NCBI RefSeq assembly: GCF_020283565.1
Contig: NC_060060.1
Span: forward strand, 40,300,001 to 40,364,000
Source: Trifolium pratense
Taxonomy: Eukaryota > Streptophyta > Magnoliopsida > Fabales > Fabaceae
Direction: 5' to 3'
Length of the DNA: 64,000 nucleotides
In this document: piece by piece, positions 18,501 to 27,347 of the stretch
How positions within the stretch are numbered: position 1 is the first letter of the stretch
Layout of the letters: each line of letters begins with the position of its first letter
Translations under genes and position numbers: made by a program
The notes under the pieces: model-generated
Seen by the model: only the letters and a program-made list of their open reading frames with translations
Database searches by the model: none
Told to the model about the DNA's origin: nothing

Positions 18501-21245
18501 TTTAAATTACTATCGTTTATGGACGCGTACTCGGGTTATAATCAAATAAAAATGGCTGAAATCGATAAAAAGAAAACAGCGTTTATGACCGAATCCGGTA
18601 ATTATTATTACAACGTAATGCCTTTCGGGCTTAAAAACGCAGGCGCCACATACCAAAGGATGATGAACAAAGTCTTCAATAATGAAATCGGTGACATGCT
18701 CGAGGTCTACATGGATGATATGATCGTCAAATCCGAAGAGGAAGTCGATCATACAGCCCATCTAAAAAGAGTATTCGACCAAGCGAGAAAGTATAACATG
18801 AGATTCAATCCTGAAAAATGCACGTTCGGCGTAAAAGCTGGGAAATTCCTCGGATTTTACTTAACCGAAAGAGGAATCGAAGCTAACCCCGATAAATGCA
18901 GAGCATTCTTTGAATTTCCCACGCCGGACTCAAAGAAATCAATACAATCACTAAATGGGATGCTCACAGCCTTATCTCGTTTTGTCGCAAAATCCGCTCA
19001 ACACGCGCTACCTTTATTCAAATTACTTAGAAAAGAATCCGCATTCGAATGGACAAAGGAATGCGAGGACGCGCTACAGCACTTAAAACGAGCATTATCC
19101 GAACCCCCAGTCCTGACGCGGCCCAACGAAGGGGAAACCCTATACCTTTACCTCGCCGTAGCATCGGAGGCCATCAGCGCCGTTCTCATAAGAGAAACCG
19201 AGCAAGGGCAAAAACCCGTTTATTTCGTGAGTAAGGCTCTGCAAGGACCAGAACTCCGATACTTACAGATTGAAAAAACGGCCTTAGCAGTAGTCATGGC
19301 CGCAAGAAAGCTAAGACACTATTTCTTAGCTCATTCCATCGTGGTTCGAACAGATCAACCAATTAAGCAACTCCTTGCGAGGCCGGATATGACAGGACGA
19401 ATGCTAAAATGGTCGCTCGAGTTGTCCGAATTCGAAATCTTTTTCGAAAGCAGAAAGGCTTTAAAAGCCCAAGTGCTAGCAGACTTCATAGCCGAGATGA
19501 CCACACCATCTACCCCGGACAAAAACAAATGGACCATCTTCGTAGATGGATCCTCGAATCCACAAGGGAGTGGCGCAGGTATCATACTCGAAAGCGGTGA
19601 AGGAGCGCTCATAGAAGTTTCACTCGAGCTCGCCTTTCCAACCACAAACAACCAAGCCGAATACGAAGCTTTCTTGGCAGGATTAAGGTTGGCTCAGGAT
19701 ATGGAAGCCGAGGAAATTAAAATATTCACGGACTCACAGCTCGTCGCATCACAAATAACCGGGGAATACCAAACAAAAGACGAGCGACTCACAGAATATT
19801 TAAACTTGATCAAAGAAAAATTAACCAAATTCAGACAAACCGAAATTAAGCACGTTCCTCGCGAACACAATGCAAGAGCAGATATCTTATCAAAGCTCGC
19901 AAGCACTAAGAAAAAGAAAGGCGGAAATCAATCGCTTATTCAGGAAACGCTATCCAAACCAAGCATAGTGAAACCCACCGAGGTATTCCTGATATGCGAG
20001 ATCGACGCCAACAGCTGGATGACACCCGTGTTCGAATTTCTGAACACTGGGAACCTCCCACTTGATAAGAAGGAGGCAGCTAAGGTAAAAAAGAGAGCCT
20101 GCGCATATGTAATCCTAAATGGAAAAATGTACCGCCGAGGATTTTCCATCCCTCTGCTAAGGTGTGTCGAGGAAAGCAAGGTAGCTTCGATCCTCGGCGA
20201 GATCCACGAAGGAATAAACGGTCAACACATCGGTGGACGCTCCTTGGCCAGAAAGGCCTTGCGAGCAGGATTCTATTGGCCTACCATGCAAGCAGACGCA
20301 AAAGAGCATGTCAAAAAATGCGACAAATGCCAACGCCACGGAGATATGCACTTGGCCCCTCCAAACGAGCTAAAGACGCTATCATCCCCGTGGCCGTTTT
20401 CTTGGTGGGGGATGGACCTCTTAGGACCGTTTCCAACGGCAGCAGGACAAAATAAATACTTAATAGTAGCTGTCGACTACTTCACGAAATGGATCGAAGC
20501 CGAACCTCTCGCCCACATCACAACATTCAACGTGTTGCGATTCTTCAAACGCAATATACTCGCGAGGTTTGGGATCCCTCAAGTTGTCGTTACAGATAAC
20601 GGGACTCAATTCACGGACAAGAAAGTGCGAGAATTCATGGCAAAAATAGGTACAACCCAACATTTCACCTCTGTCGAACACCCTCAAACGAACGGCCAAG
20701 CCGAAGCTGCAAATAGGGTTATACTACGAGGACTCAAAAGAAGGTTGGATGAAGCAAAGGGAAAATGGACAGAAGAACTACACAGCGTACTCTGGTCTTA
20801 CCGAACCACTCCACATTCTACAACGGGAGAAACGCCCTTCCGACTGACGTACGGAACAGAGGCCGTAATTCCAGTAGAAACCGGAGCATCCTCCTTCCGA
20901 ACAGAAGTACCCCTCGAAGGGGAAGACAACCACGAAATGCTCAGAGAGGAGCTCGACCTCTTGGAAGAACTCCGAGACGGCGCAGCCCTCCGAGAAGCTA
21001 CTTTGAAACAAAAAATAGCAGAACAGCATGACAAAAAGGTCATCAAGCGAGAATTTGACGTTGGGACACTAGTACTCCGACGCAACCAAAAAGATTCTCG
21101 CGAGGGCAAACTCGCGGCAAATTGGGAGGGACCTTATCGTGTCCGAGCCAAAATCGAAAACGGCGCTTATTATTTGGAAGATCTTTACAGAAAAGAAATT
21201 CCACGACCTTGGAATGCCGAAAAACTCAAACAATACTACAGTTGA
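15531..21245 (+). CDS. Gag-Pol polyprotein of the Tat retrotransposon (1904 aa, intact)
   Basis: The ATG at 15531 is the first after the PBS, and no stop or frameshift occurs to 21245. Order of domains: glutamine-rich N-terminus; Arg/Ser/Pro-rich tract about 128-200; retrotransposon Gag about 222-345; a C/H-rich finger CRYHKSHGHVTEDC (470-483); protease around 658 with DQGSS; reverse transcriptase with YMDD at 1060-1063; a first RNase H lacking the usual Asp (YLAVASEAISAVL); a second, archaeal-type RNase H from 1334 (VDGSS, Asp1339); integrase zinc domain (C1597-x2-C1600); and catalytic DD35E D1629, D1689, E1725. No envelope-like domain and no chromodomain are seen. It acts in reverse transcription and integration of the element. 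The single fused frame implies protease processing. Confidence 0.96.
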   Translation: MAGVNNHQIPELVAENNVQPMDYASYHPLDGQFASVTEDGQGGQDAHYEPYNPEEPQIPVATPPQATPAVAIPPGVPMQEMMAALVNAINRQSDLLLQQNQRYEQQNQRLEQQSRRIDAIAESRITAQGRPARRSPTPVRSRTYSRSRTPPRHRSERRSSPRRNEAISRNSTPPRRHSPRRDNPPRRQRNRSPEERDSHQGPLSRRIRELPLPVGLEKPPAMDTYDGSTDPDEHIENLEALLEYRNVRGSIKCKLFPTTLRKGAMAWYKSLAPGSIDSWSDLCARFRAHFTSSRRHPKTEATLEAIIQGENEPLRAYLERFNKAAVEVKVEEGMKLYLLDRGLHPDSDFAKAVGIEEPKTLDAFFEKAKNYIAYEEKQRAKDLRRPKGQEKTRNHEKDEAGTSRRGNEKQREERIKDSKPPRGKFTTYTPLNASRDRIFAEVSAADFKKAGIHFPRQQPMKANTDRTKFCRYHKSHGHVTEDCVHLKDAIEILIQKGYARRYVQNDEQAQQQQQQPRREPQEVAMAIDVPEQENRGIAPQALAISAPEIPLPSPGSDEGALMRHFNAHLNGSWENFPKALVITGGGLNKITLGSVKRKFEELENVCSVTHITVTKPEGDSDPLAFYKSEVPGGSPNYQIPLLVRARMANFDVHRILVDQGSSCDVMYSGLFKTLQLSEKNLVPYVGPDLQGFNGSTTKPWGYVDLIVTFGEERTMKSVRTQFMVVDCPSLYNCIIGRTTLAELFAVSSTVHLKLKYYTMDGQVATINGDIAAARRCFEAAAKNLSTVATPKKTEKKNQGVNTIGDSVDIDARLTKKEHQEEKQKDLTDAEKKIYRPIPDGDFELVPFGEDPLKGIKIGTGLPDLVKKQLIACLKDNAELFAWSAAEMPGIDPEVACHQLTLDPRASAVVQRRRKQSPEKAEAAEKAVKDLLEANFISEARYTTWLSNVVLVKKSNGKWRMCVDYTDLNRACPKDAYPLPNIDKLVDNSSGFKLLSFMDAYSGYNQIKMAEIDKKKTAFMTESGNYYYNVMPFGLKNAGATYQRMMNKVFNNEIGDMLEVYMDDMIVKSEEEVDHTAHLKRVFDQARKYNMRFNPEKCTFGVKAGKFLGFYLTERGIEANPDKCRAFFEFPTPDSKKSIQSLNGMLTALSRFVAKSAQHALPLFKLLRKESAFEWTKECEDALQHLKRALSEPPVLTRPNEGETLYLYLAVASEAISAVLIRETEQGQKPVYFVSKALQGPELRYLQIEKTALAVVMAARKLRHYFLAHSIVVRTDQPIKQLLARPDMTGRMLKWSLELSEFEIFFESRKALKAQVLADFIAEMTTPSTPDKNKWTIFVDGSSNPQGSGAGIILESGEGALIEVSLELAFPTTNNQAEYEAFLAGLRLAQDMEAEEIKIFTDSQLVASQITGEYQTKDERLTEYLNLIKEKLTKFRQTEIKHVPREHNARADILSKLASTKKKKGGNQSLIQETLSKPSIVKPTEVFLICEIDANSWMTPVFEFLNTGNLPLDKKEAAKVKKRACAYVILNGKMYRRGFSIPLLRCVEESKVASILGEIHEGINGQHIGGRSLARKALRAGFYWPTMQADAKEHVKKCDKCQRHGDMHLAPPNELKTLSSPWPFSWWGMDLLGPFPTAAGQNKYLIVAVDYFTKWIEAEPLAHITTFNVLRFFKRNILARFGIPQVVVTDNGTQFTDKKVREFMAKIGTTQHFTSVEHPQTNGQAEAANRVILRGLKRRLDEAKGKWTEELHSVLWSYRTTPHSTTGETPFRLTYGTEAVIPVETGASSFRTEVPLEGEDNHEMLREELDLLEELRDGAALREATLKQKIAEQHDKKVIKREFDVGTLVLRRNQKDSREGKLAANWEGPYRVRAKIENGAYYLEDLYRKEIPRPWNAEKLKQYYS

Positions 21246-21951
21246 GGGAAGCTCCAAGCCATCCCTCGACGAAGGCTGTGTCTTCGCCCATGAGAAGCAC
21301 GCCTATACAACGGAGGAGTGCTTAGGTACGGGCATGAATCTTAAAACATAAAACAAAGTCGAGGCATTTGGAACTCGATGATGTTGGCGAGGATAGTTCT
21401 AGACCACGGAACACCATCGTCGTAGTACACGCTCGGTAGAACCCCAGCTCGCGATGGGATGTTCACACCCCGAGGAGGAAAGCTTAACAACAGCCCCTCT
21501 CCTCGTTATTAGTTTGGATTAACATCTCCAAACACTTAGAATGGTTCCCCGCACCCTCTAAGTTCGGCATCAATGGTACCAGCTATCATAACGATGACCA
21601 CCATCCAGACACACACTAGCGCGAAGAATTACATAGCTCGGCGCATAGAATGTTTGGAAATTTACCAAGTTAAAAACCTCAAAGCTAGTCGAGCACAGGA
21701 ATACAGGTCGTCGCTACGAAAAAATAATCAAGGCACGAACCTAAAAACGGTGAAGCATACGAACGGCCGATTCGACATTCAGAGGAAATTGAAAACATCG
21801 CCATACAAAGCCTAAGTCTAGATATGAGATAAAGGTAAAAAGGCAAGAGAATAAATCAAAGTACTGATAGTTAAAGACCCCGAAGGGCCATAATTGTCGG
21901 TTACATCAAAAAGGGCAAGTGCCCGAGCGAAACAAAGAAGAAAAAATAAAT
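21246..21951 (+). other. Non-coding spacer of the Tat element between pol and the antisense gene
   Basis: No convincing ORF in either direction. Short plus frames at 21122-21351 and 21573-21815 have no recognised domain. It probably holds the 3' UTR/terminator of the antisense gene on the minus strand. Confidence 0.5.
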
Positions 21952-23977
21952 TTACACTTCATCATCAGGAGGGGTGACAATAGCTCCATCCCGCACCTCC
22001 TTCTCCTCATCCAAACCCTCCTCGATCAAGCTGGGGTTGAGAATCCTGAGCTGAGCCACCGCGTTGATAAAACTAAAGGCCGCAGCAGCCACCATGTTGG
22101 ACTCAAGCTCCTGGATCTTGGCGATCAGATCAGCACGAGAGGAGGAAGCATACTCCCCTTGAGGATCGAGCTCCTTCTCCCGATCTTCAACAACCCCGGT
22201 GACTTGGAGCCTCTCCAATTTCCCTTCCAGCTCGCCAATCAAACCCTTCTGCTCATCAACCTTCTGCACGGCACTATCCCTCTCCTCGGACACCGTCTTG
22301 AGCCTATCCTCCGCTTCCTTGAGATTGGCCGAGAGGGTCTTACGCTCCTCCCTGAACACCATGCAGGAGGCCTCGGATTCTGCCAACTTCCGCTGCAGCA
22401 AAGGCAACTCCTTGCGAGCTTCATCCCTTTCCTCCAGATACTTGCATTCCCGGCCATTCAAAAAAGTCGCTACCTCGACTAATTTGAGCAGAGCCATGGA
22501 CTGGGCGGCTATTTCAGTCCGGAGACCCTCAGGACCCATATCCGAGAGGATGGCCTCATCTGCCGGATCAATCTTCACTTTGGTCTCTCCGGTCAACAGT
22601 TTCTCATGAGCATAAAGTGGAGGAAGGACGAAATCATCGGCAGGAACACCAGCAGACAACCTATGAGGACCGGGGCGAGGAGGATCATCCTGACCAGAAA
22701 GATCCACTACCTCGTGCTCCTGACGAGAAGAGGTCTCCTCCTCCAGTCGTATCCTCTTCGAGCGATCCAGGTTTGAGGCTGTGGGAGACTGAGGGGCAGA
22801 AGAAGTTGTAGCAGCACTGCTCGCCTCCCTCTTGTTCTTAGCAGCACGAGCTTTGTGGAGAGCAGCAGATCCACTGGTCATTGTACCTACACAAACCAGA
22901 GCAACAGTTAGCAAAACAGAAGGCGAGCAAATAAAAGAAGCGAAAACAGTTGGTAAAAAGTAAATAAAAGAAAGCTGCGAGCATACTCCAAAAAGCAGTC
23001 AATTCTTCCGAGGTATCACAGGCGAGCAACTCTTTCGTAGCGATCACCTTCGGGCAGGTCAACCTTCGACCATCTTCCCCAAACAAAGGCTCGCCACTCG
23101 AGTCACTCAGAAGGAAAGGAGGCAAGCCCTCCACAAACTCTAATAATTTTTTATAATCAGCTCTCTCCTCAGCTGATAACGCTCCCAGCGTAAACACAAA
23201 TTCTTTGGTCGACATGGAATAATGATCCCTGCGCCAATAGAACGGGAATCTAGCAAAATCCTCCTCTATAGGGAGACCTTGCTCATCAAACACTTCCTGT
23301 CCAAGCTCATCAATTCGATGCCCCCTACGAACGAAATTGTTCCAACCTTTCGTCGTTATTGGCCTAACTCCATAAAACACGGACTTGAACCCTCGTACCG
23401 ACTCGTCGAACATATCAAAGAGGCGTTTCCGTTGCCTCAAAGAAACCCATCCATGCTTGGTGCTCGGTACTGGGGCTCCCTTTGCGAGCTTCCCTTTCGC
23501 CTGTTCCCCCCGAGGACAGCTCCGTTGAAGGCCAAAATGGTAAAAGAATAAAGGCAAGGTGGGGCCCAGACCCAAATACTCTGCAGTTTTTTCGAAAGCC
23601 TTGATAAAGGCCAACGAGTTCGGATGAAGTTGAGAAGGGGCCAAGTGAAGATGGCGAAAGATGGACACCTCCAGATCTGTGAAGGGCAACCGAATTCCCA
23701 GATGCTTAAAGGCAATCTCGTACATGGGAATCGTCCCCCAAGCCCAGTTGCCGCAGATCCGGTGGCGAGCAGTGGGAATCCGCACCTCGAAATCTTCGGT
23801 GGGAGGAGTTTGTATATCCGTGCACATCGTCTCCGGGATGTCACTCTCGCAGTCCTGATAAACTGACGCCGTCTCTCGAGGTTCATCCGCCACCCACGAA
23901 ACGTCGGCTCGGATACGAATTGATGAGGAAGGCTGTTGATCTATGAACGTGAATTGACTTTGAGATCCCTCAGCCAT
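21952..23977 (-). CDS. Antisense spliced ORF of the Tat element: Transposase_28 domain plus coiled coil (641 aa)
   Basis: Two coding exons on the strand opposite to gag-pol: 22987-23977 and 21952-22886. They are separated by a 100-bp GT-AG intron (donor A|GTATGC, acceptor TGTGTAG|GTACAATG). Splicing joins ...LTAFWS to TMTSGSA in frame and gives 641 codons plus stop. Residues about 85-150 (IAFKHLGIRLPFTDLEV, LAPSQLHPNSLAF) fit the 'putative gypsy type transposon' domain (Transposase_28). Exon 2 encodes a basic Ser-rich linker, then a long heptad-rich Glu/Lys coiled coil (about 456-565) and an acidic tail. It probably is an accessory protein of the element. Its role is unknown. A 5'-UTR intron and TATA box lie upstream. 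Confidence 0.85.
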
Positions 23978-24405
23978 CTAAAAAACCTGAAAAAGCAGAG
24001 GAAGGAAAAATGAATTCGACATTCAAATCCACCCTTCCACCGCCAAATCAAGTGAAAGGGCGAGGATCTCAAACAAAACACTACACGGAAACTAAAAGTG
24101 ACAAAACAATTTCTCCGAGCGCTAAGTTCATCAAACAACCGAGCACGAAACGCATGTGGTGCTCGACACTGTTCTAAGCCAAAACCCAACCGTCAGTTGG
24201 TAAAAACAGCGATTTCTCGCCTATAAACCGCGAAAAACCCTTAGTTTGGGGGGAAAAGGGTGCTAATCACCACCTACAACCTTCGAAAGGACTACCCAGG
24301 CTACACAGGAAACAAAATTACAAACCCCTACCACGCAACTAACTACCTAATCAAAGTAAAATCCAAAGCAAAATCTTCAAAGATTAAAAAGGATAAAACA
24401 CTTAC
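23978..24405 (-). other. Probable 5'-UTR intron of the antisense Tat gene
   Basis: On the minus strand a strong donor (ACAA|GTAAGTG, at 24405) and a pyrimidine-rich acceptor (TTTTTTAG directly before the ATG, at 23978; alternative CAG 15 nt earlier) bound a 428-bp AT-rich segment between the TATA box and the start codon. Confidence 0.55.
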
Positions 24406-24547
24406 TTGTTGATTAAATGAAGATGGGAGTGAGGAGTTTGTAGTACAAAAAGAGCAAAACCACCAGAGAAAGCTTGAACCGGAAAAGCAAAATGATGGAG
24501 AAAGTAGGTGAGAAACTGTAAAGTTTCAAACGAAAAACCTTCCCTCC

Positions 24548-24555
24548 TATATATA
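24548..24555 (-). promoter_or_regulatory. TATA box for the antisense Tat gene
   Basis: TATATATA in a locally GC-richer context, about 570 bp upstream of the antisense ATG and about 145 bp upstream of the putative 5'-UTR donor. Spacing suits a transcription start near 24520. Confidence 0.5.
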
Positions 24556-25179
24556 GGCCAACGCGACCGTACAGGAAAACCCGCGCCGCTCCCATCTGAA
24601 CCACAGGATCGATCCAACGGTCCGGATCAATCACGATCAAGTGGCTCAGATTTAATCTCAGGATAAACGAAAGGGCGCGAAAATCCAACGGTTCAAGACG
24701 ACCTCGAGATTCAAATCTCAGCTATAGCCACTCAAGTGCTATGTGAACAGTCTTTACACGTGGCGAAAGGAAACGAAGCGACTCGTCCTTTCAAGTCACA
24801 TCCGTCTGCTCGCGCAAATCTCGCGAAATCCAAGACACCACATCCCGAGAAAATTGCGACCAAATAAGGAAACGCAAGATCCTCGGAATCCTTCCCCTTT
24901 ATTTCTTTGCTAAAAATACGGGGAAGGCCGCAGCAACCGAATAAGAACACCGCGCTCCTCGACAAATTCGTAAAGTCGAAAACATGCTCGAACAAGGAGT
25001 ATAATTTTTCGATCGAAAAGTCCGCTCGGAATCATTCGGAAAATCCTCGACATTGTTAAATCAAAAGCATACATAAAGCATGAGTGCAAATAAACTATGC
25101 TCGGAAAATTCAAAGGAGAATTATTTTATTAATGATAGTCCATTACAAAGGGAAGAGGATTACAAGGGGAACCGAGCAC
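24556..25179 (-). other. Non-coding 3' region of the Tat element
   Basis: Between the two antisense transcription units. The minus frames here lack recognisable domains and a consistent composition. Confidence 0.4.
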
Positions 25180-25536
25180 CTAATCCTCGTGCTCGGAACC
25201 TGAGCTAATTGCGGAATCCGAATCAGTCCACAGCACCTCCTCTGGCCATATCTTAGCCTCTTTCCCAACCTGGGACCCTCCTTCGCCAGAGGCAGGGCCA
25301 GGAGGATAGAGGTGGGGAGATTGACGAGCCCTCAGGAACTCCTCGATTGCCCCAATGAAATCCGCCGATTCGTCGGAACTTGAGGTATCAGAAGTATCCG
25401 AGGAAGGGAACATCACCTTAGCTTCTTTCCCCTTTTGAGAACGAGCCGGCGCAGGTTTAGGAACCTCCACTCTCTTTTTTCCTCTTCGAGACTCAGAGCC
25501 ATCAGCAACAACCTTCTTGGAATCCCTATTATCCAT
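25180..25536 (-). CDS. Second small antisense ORF of the Tat element (118 aa, unknown)
   Basis: The ATG at 25536 is preceded by a TATAAATA (25583-25590, minus), about 50 bp upstream. The product has a basic N-terminal third (Lys/Arg-rich, RRGKKRVEV) followed by an acidic, Ser/Asp-rich half (DTSDTSSSDES, SDSAISSGSEHED). No domain is recognised. It lies between the large antisense gene's promoter and the 3' LTR, and is transcribed in the same direction as that gene. It could be a separate small gene or an upstream exon of the same unit; no good donor for the latter was established. Confidence 0.5.
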   Translation of the reverse strand: MDNRDSKKVVADGSESRRGKKRVEVPKPAPARSQKGKEAKVMFPSSDTSDTSSSDESADFIGAIEEFLRARQSPHLYPPGPASGEGGSQVGKEAKIWPEEVLWTDSDSAISSGSEHED

Positions 25537-25582
25537 CGCTAGCCTTCAAACTCACGATATGGGAAGCCAAAGGATAAGCAAG

Positions 25583-25590
25583 TATTTATA
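25583..25590 (-). promoter_or_regulatory. TATA box upstream of small antisense ORF
   Basis: TATAAATA on the minus strand (tatttata on plus), 47-54 bp before the ATG at 25536. This is close for a plant 5' leader but acceptable. Confidence 0.5.
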
Positions 25591-25840
25591 GCAAAACTTG
25601 CCGCCCAAAGGACCAGTCACCACACCTGACATCCCATAAATGCGAGAGGCGGCTGCAGAAACCTAGGATTGACCACTTGGAATAAACGATTTTCCCTTTC
25701 CAAAGCTTGACTTTGACCACAGGGACACTGCGAAAATTCAGCTGCCCAACTCGGATCTGTTGTGTTCGGTAAATCGAGATGAATCGATAAAGCTTCAAGT
25801 CATTACCCTCGTCTACGAGCATAACGACTTGGGGGGCTCC

Positions 25841-26240
25841 TGTTCTGGGCCGAGCGTCGAGCTCGAGCATCAGTGGGTGTCGGACACACATACCATCCGA
25901 ACATGTCCTAACGGTCAGATACCCTTGCGTATTGTAACGGCCGTAAACCGGAATGATGAGCATTAACTGCACATCATGGCTCCTTAGCCGTTTTCCGGCA
26001 GCCACTTGATGGCCATTAATGCCATCAAGGGCCTTAGCCCAGCGCTGGGGGCTATATATATGCATCTCCACTTCATTTGCAAGGTACGCATTTTATAGCT
26101 AAGAAAACCTTACACACATACTGACTTGAGCGTCGGAGTGCCTGCAGGTACACAACCCCCCTCCGCTCCAACAGGGGTTTCAAACGCTCTCAACCACCGC
26201 AAACGCCGGCGAAGTCGCATCATTCTGGTCAACACGATCA
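25841..26240 (+). repeat. 3' LTR of the Tat element
   Basis: 400 bp, identical by eye to the 5' LTR. Preceded by the polypurine tract at about 25829-25837 and followed by the TSD AATAC. Confidence 0.95.
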
Positions 26241-26245
26241 AATAC

Positions 26246-26331
26246 AATTTTCACTTGTGAACTTATAAAATAGCATAAAACCAAATTTATATTGCATAAG
26301 TTGTTTACATAAGCTAAAAAATAACCTAGGG
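26246..26331. mobile_element. Right part of the MITE interrupted by the Tat element
   Basis: Continues the copy begun at 14936: aattttcacttgtgaactt, cataagttgtttacataag, aaaaataacctaggg. Its terminal nucleotides have drifted compared with the copy at 13562-13775. Confidence 0.8.
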
Positions 26332-26591
26332 CCTTATATCTTGTTTACTTGCATCCCGTCCCAACACATACCAGCGAAGAGGTGCCTCTTATGAAATTTC
26401 ACCTCTACTCTACAAGCCTTTGTTGAAATTTAATGTTTGAATTTTTTTGAAAAGCAAGCCTATTGCAAGGAAGGTAGTATATCACATGTGATTCTGATTC
26501 CAAGACCAAAGCCATGTATCAGAAAACTTTAAAATAGGCCCCTATTTTGTGTATCTTAATTGTGTAGCTACAAAAGTTTAACAAAAATACT

Positions 26592-27347
26592 AGGTTTAAA
26601 TGATGTTTTGATCCTCTAAATTTTACAATTGTACGATTTTGTCCTTCAAATTTCAATTATGCGTCTTTAACCTCCTGAGTTTCGCAAGTGTTAAATTTTA
26701 GCCTCGTAAGTTCGATTTTGTCCCCTCAAATTTATTCCATTTTGCATTTGTTAGTCACCTGTTCATTTTATTTTTTACTAAAAATTGCTTACTTGACATT
26801 TTAAAATTTTAAAAAATATTTAAAAATAAAGTATAATTAAAAAGACGTTTTAAAATTAATAAAATAAAAATAAATGATGTATGAATGAAATGTATTAAGT
26901 TTGCTTGTGTCAAAAAAATGATTTTTTTTAAAAAATAAATTATAAAATAAGTTGTTTTTGTTATATTTAGTTAAATTATAAATGGTTTACAAATTTTTTT
27001 ATGAACTATTTTTAAAATTTTATAAACTATTTTTTAAAAAATAATAATTATTCAAGAAAAAAATTAATACATTTTTAATAAACAATTTTTTATTTTTTTA
27101 ATTTTAAAACATATTTTCAAATTTTAAAAACATTTTTATTTATTTATTTATTTTTTAAAATGCCACGCAATCAATTTTTAATTAAAAACGTCAACGAGAA
27201 ACTAGCAAATGCAAAAACAGATAAACTTGGGGGGTCAAAATCGAGCAATTGAAACTTGTGGGCTAAAATAGAACATTATGAAAACCGCACAATTGAATCT
27301 TGGGAGGCTAAAATCATACAATTGTATCAAAACTGCATATTTAAGCC
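26592..27347. mobile_element. Non-coding element of the 'TTAAATGCAGTTTTG' family, about 755 bp
   Basis: The left end (ggtttaaatgatgttttgatcc) and inverted right end (aaaactgcatatttaagcc) are imperfect TIRs. Near each end, phrases such as caattgtacgattttgtcc and aaaatcatacaattgta are mirrored. The centre is very AT-rich with no ORF. A related left-end fragment lies at 49754-49985. Confidence 0.65.

Larger units (their letters stand above)
15045..26240 (+). mobile_element. Complete Ty3/gypsy LTR retrotransposon, Tat type (11.2 kb)
   Basis: TG...CA-bounded LTRs of 400 bp each (15045-15444 and 25841-26240) are identical by eye. The TSD AATAC flanks the element (15040-15044, 26241-26245). A primer-binding site follows the 5' LTR at 15446 and a G-rich polypurine tract (cttggggggctcc) precedes the 3' LTR. 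One uninterrupted gag-pol ORF is followed by a 4.6-kb 3' region with antisense genes. GC content is clearly higher than in the surroundings. Dual RNase H domains and the long antisense-coding 3' region place it in the Tat/Retand group. All signs indicate a very recent insertion that may still be active. Confidence 0.97.

Noticed and set aside
22199..22609. 136-codon plus frame in the Tat 3' region
   Set aside because: Lies over the coiled-coil exon of the antisense ORF; the spliced antisense frame is much longer and has a domain, so the plus frame is its shadow.
24402..24688. Two minus frames (71 and 91 codons) upstream of the antisense gene
   Set aside because: They cross the TATA box and putative 5'-UTR of the antisense gene, and their product is low-complexity hydrophobic with no domain.
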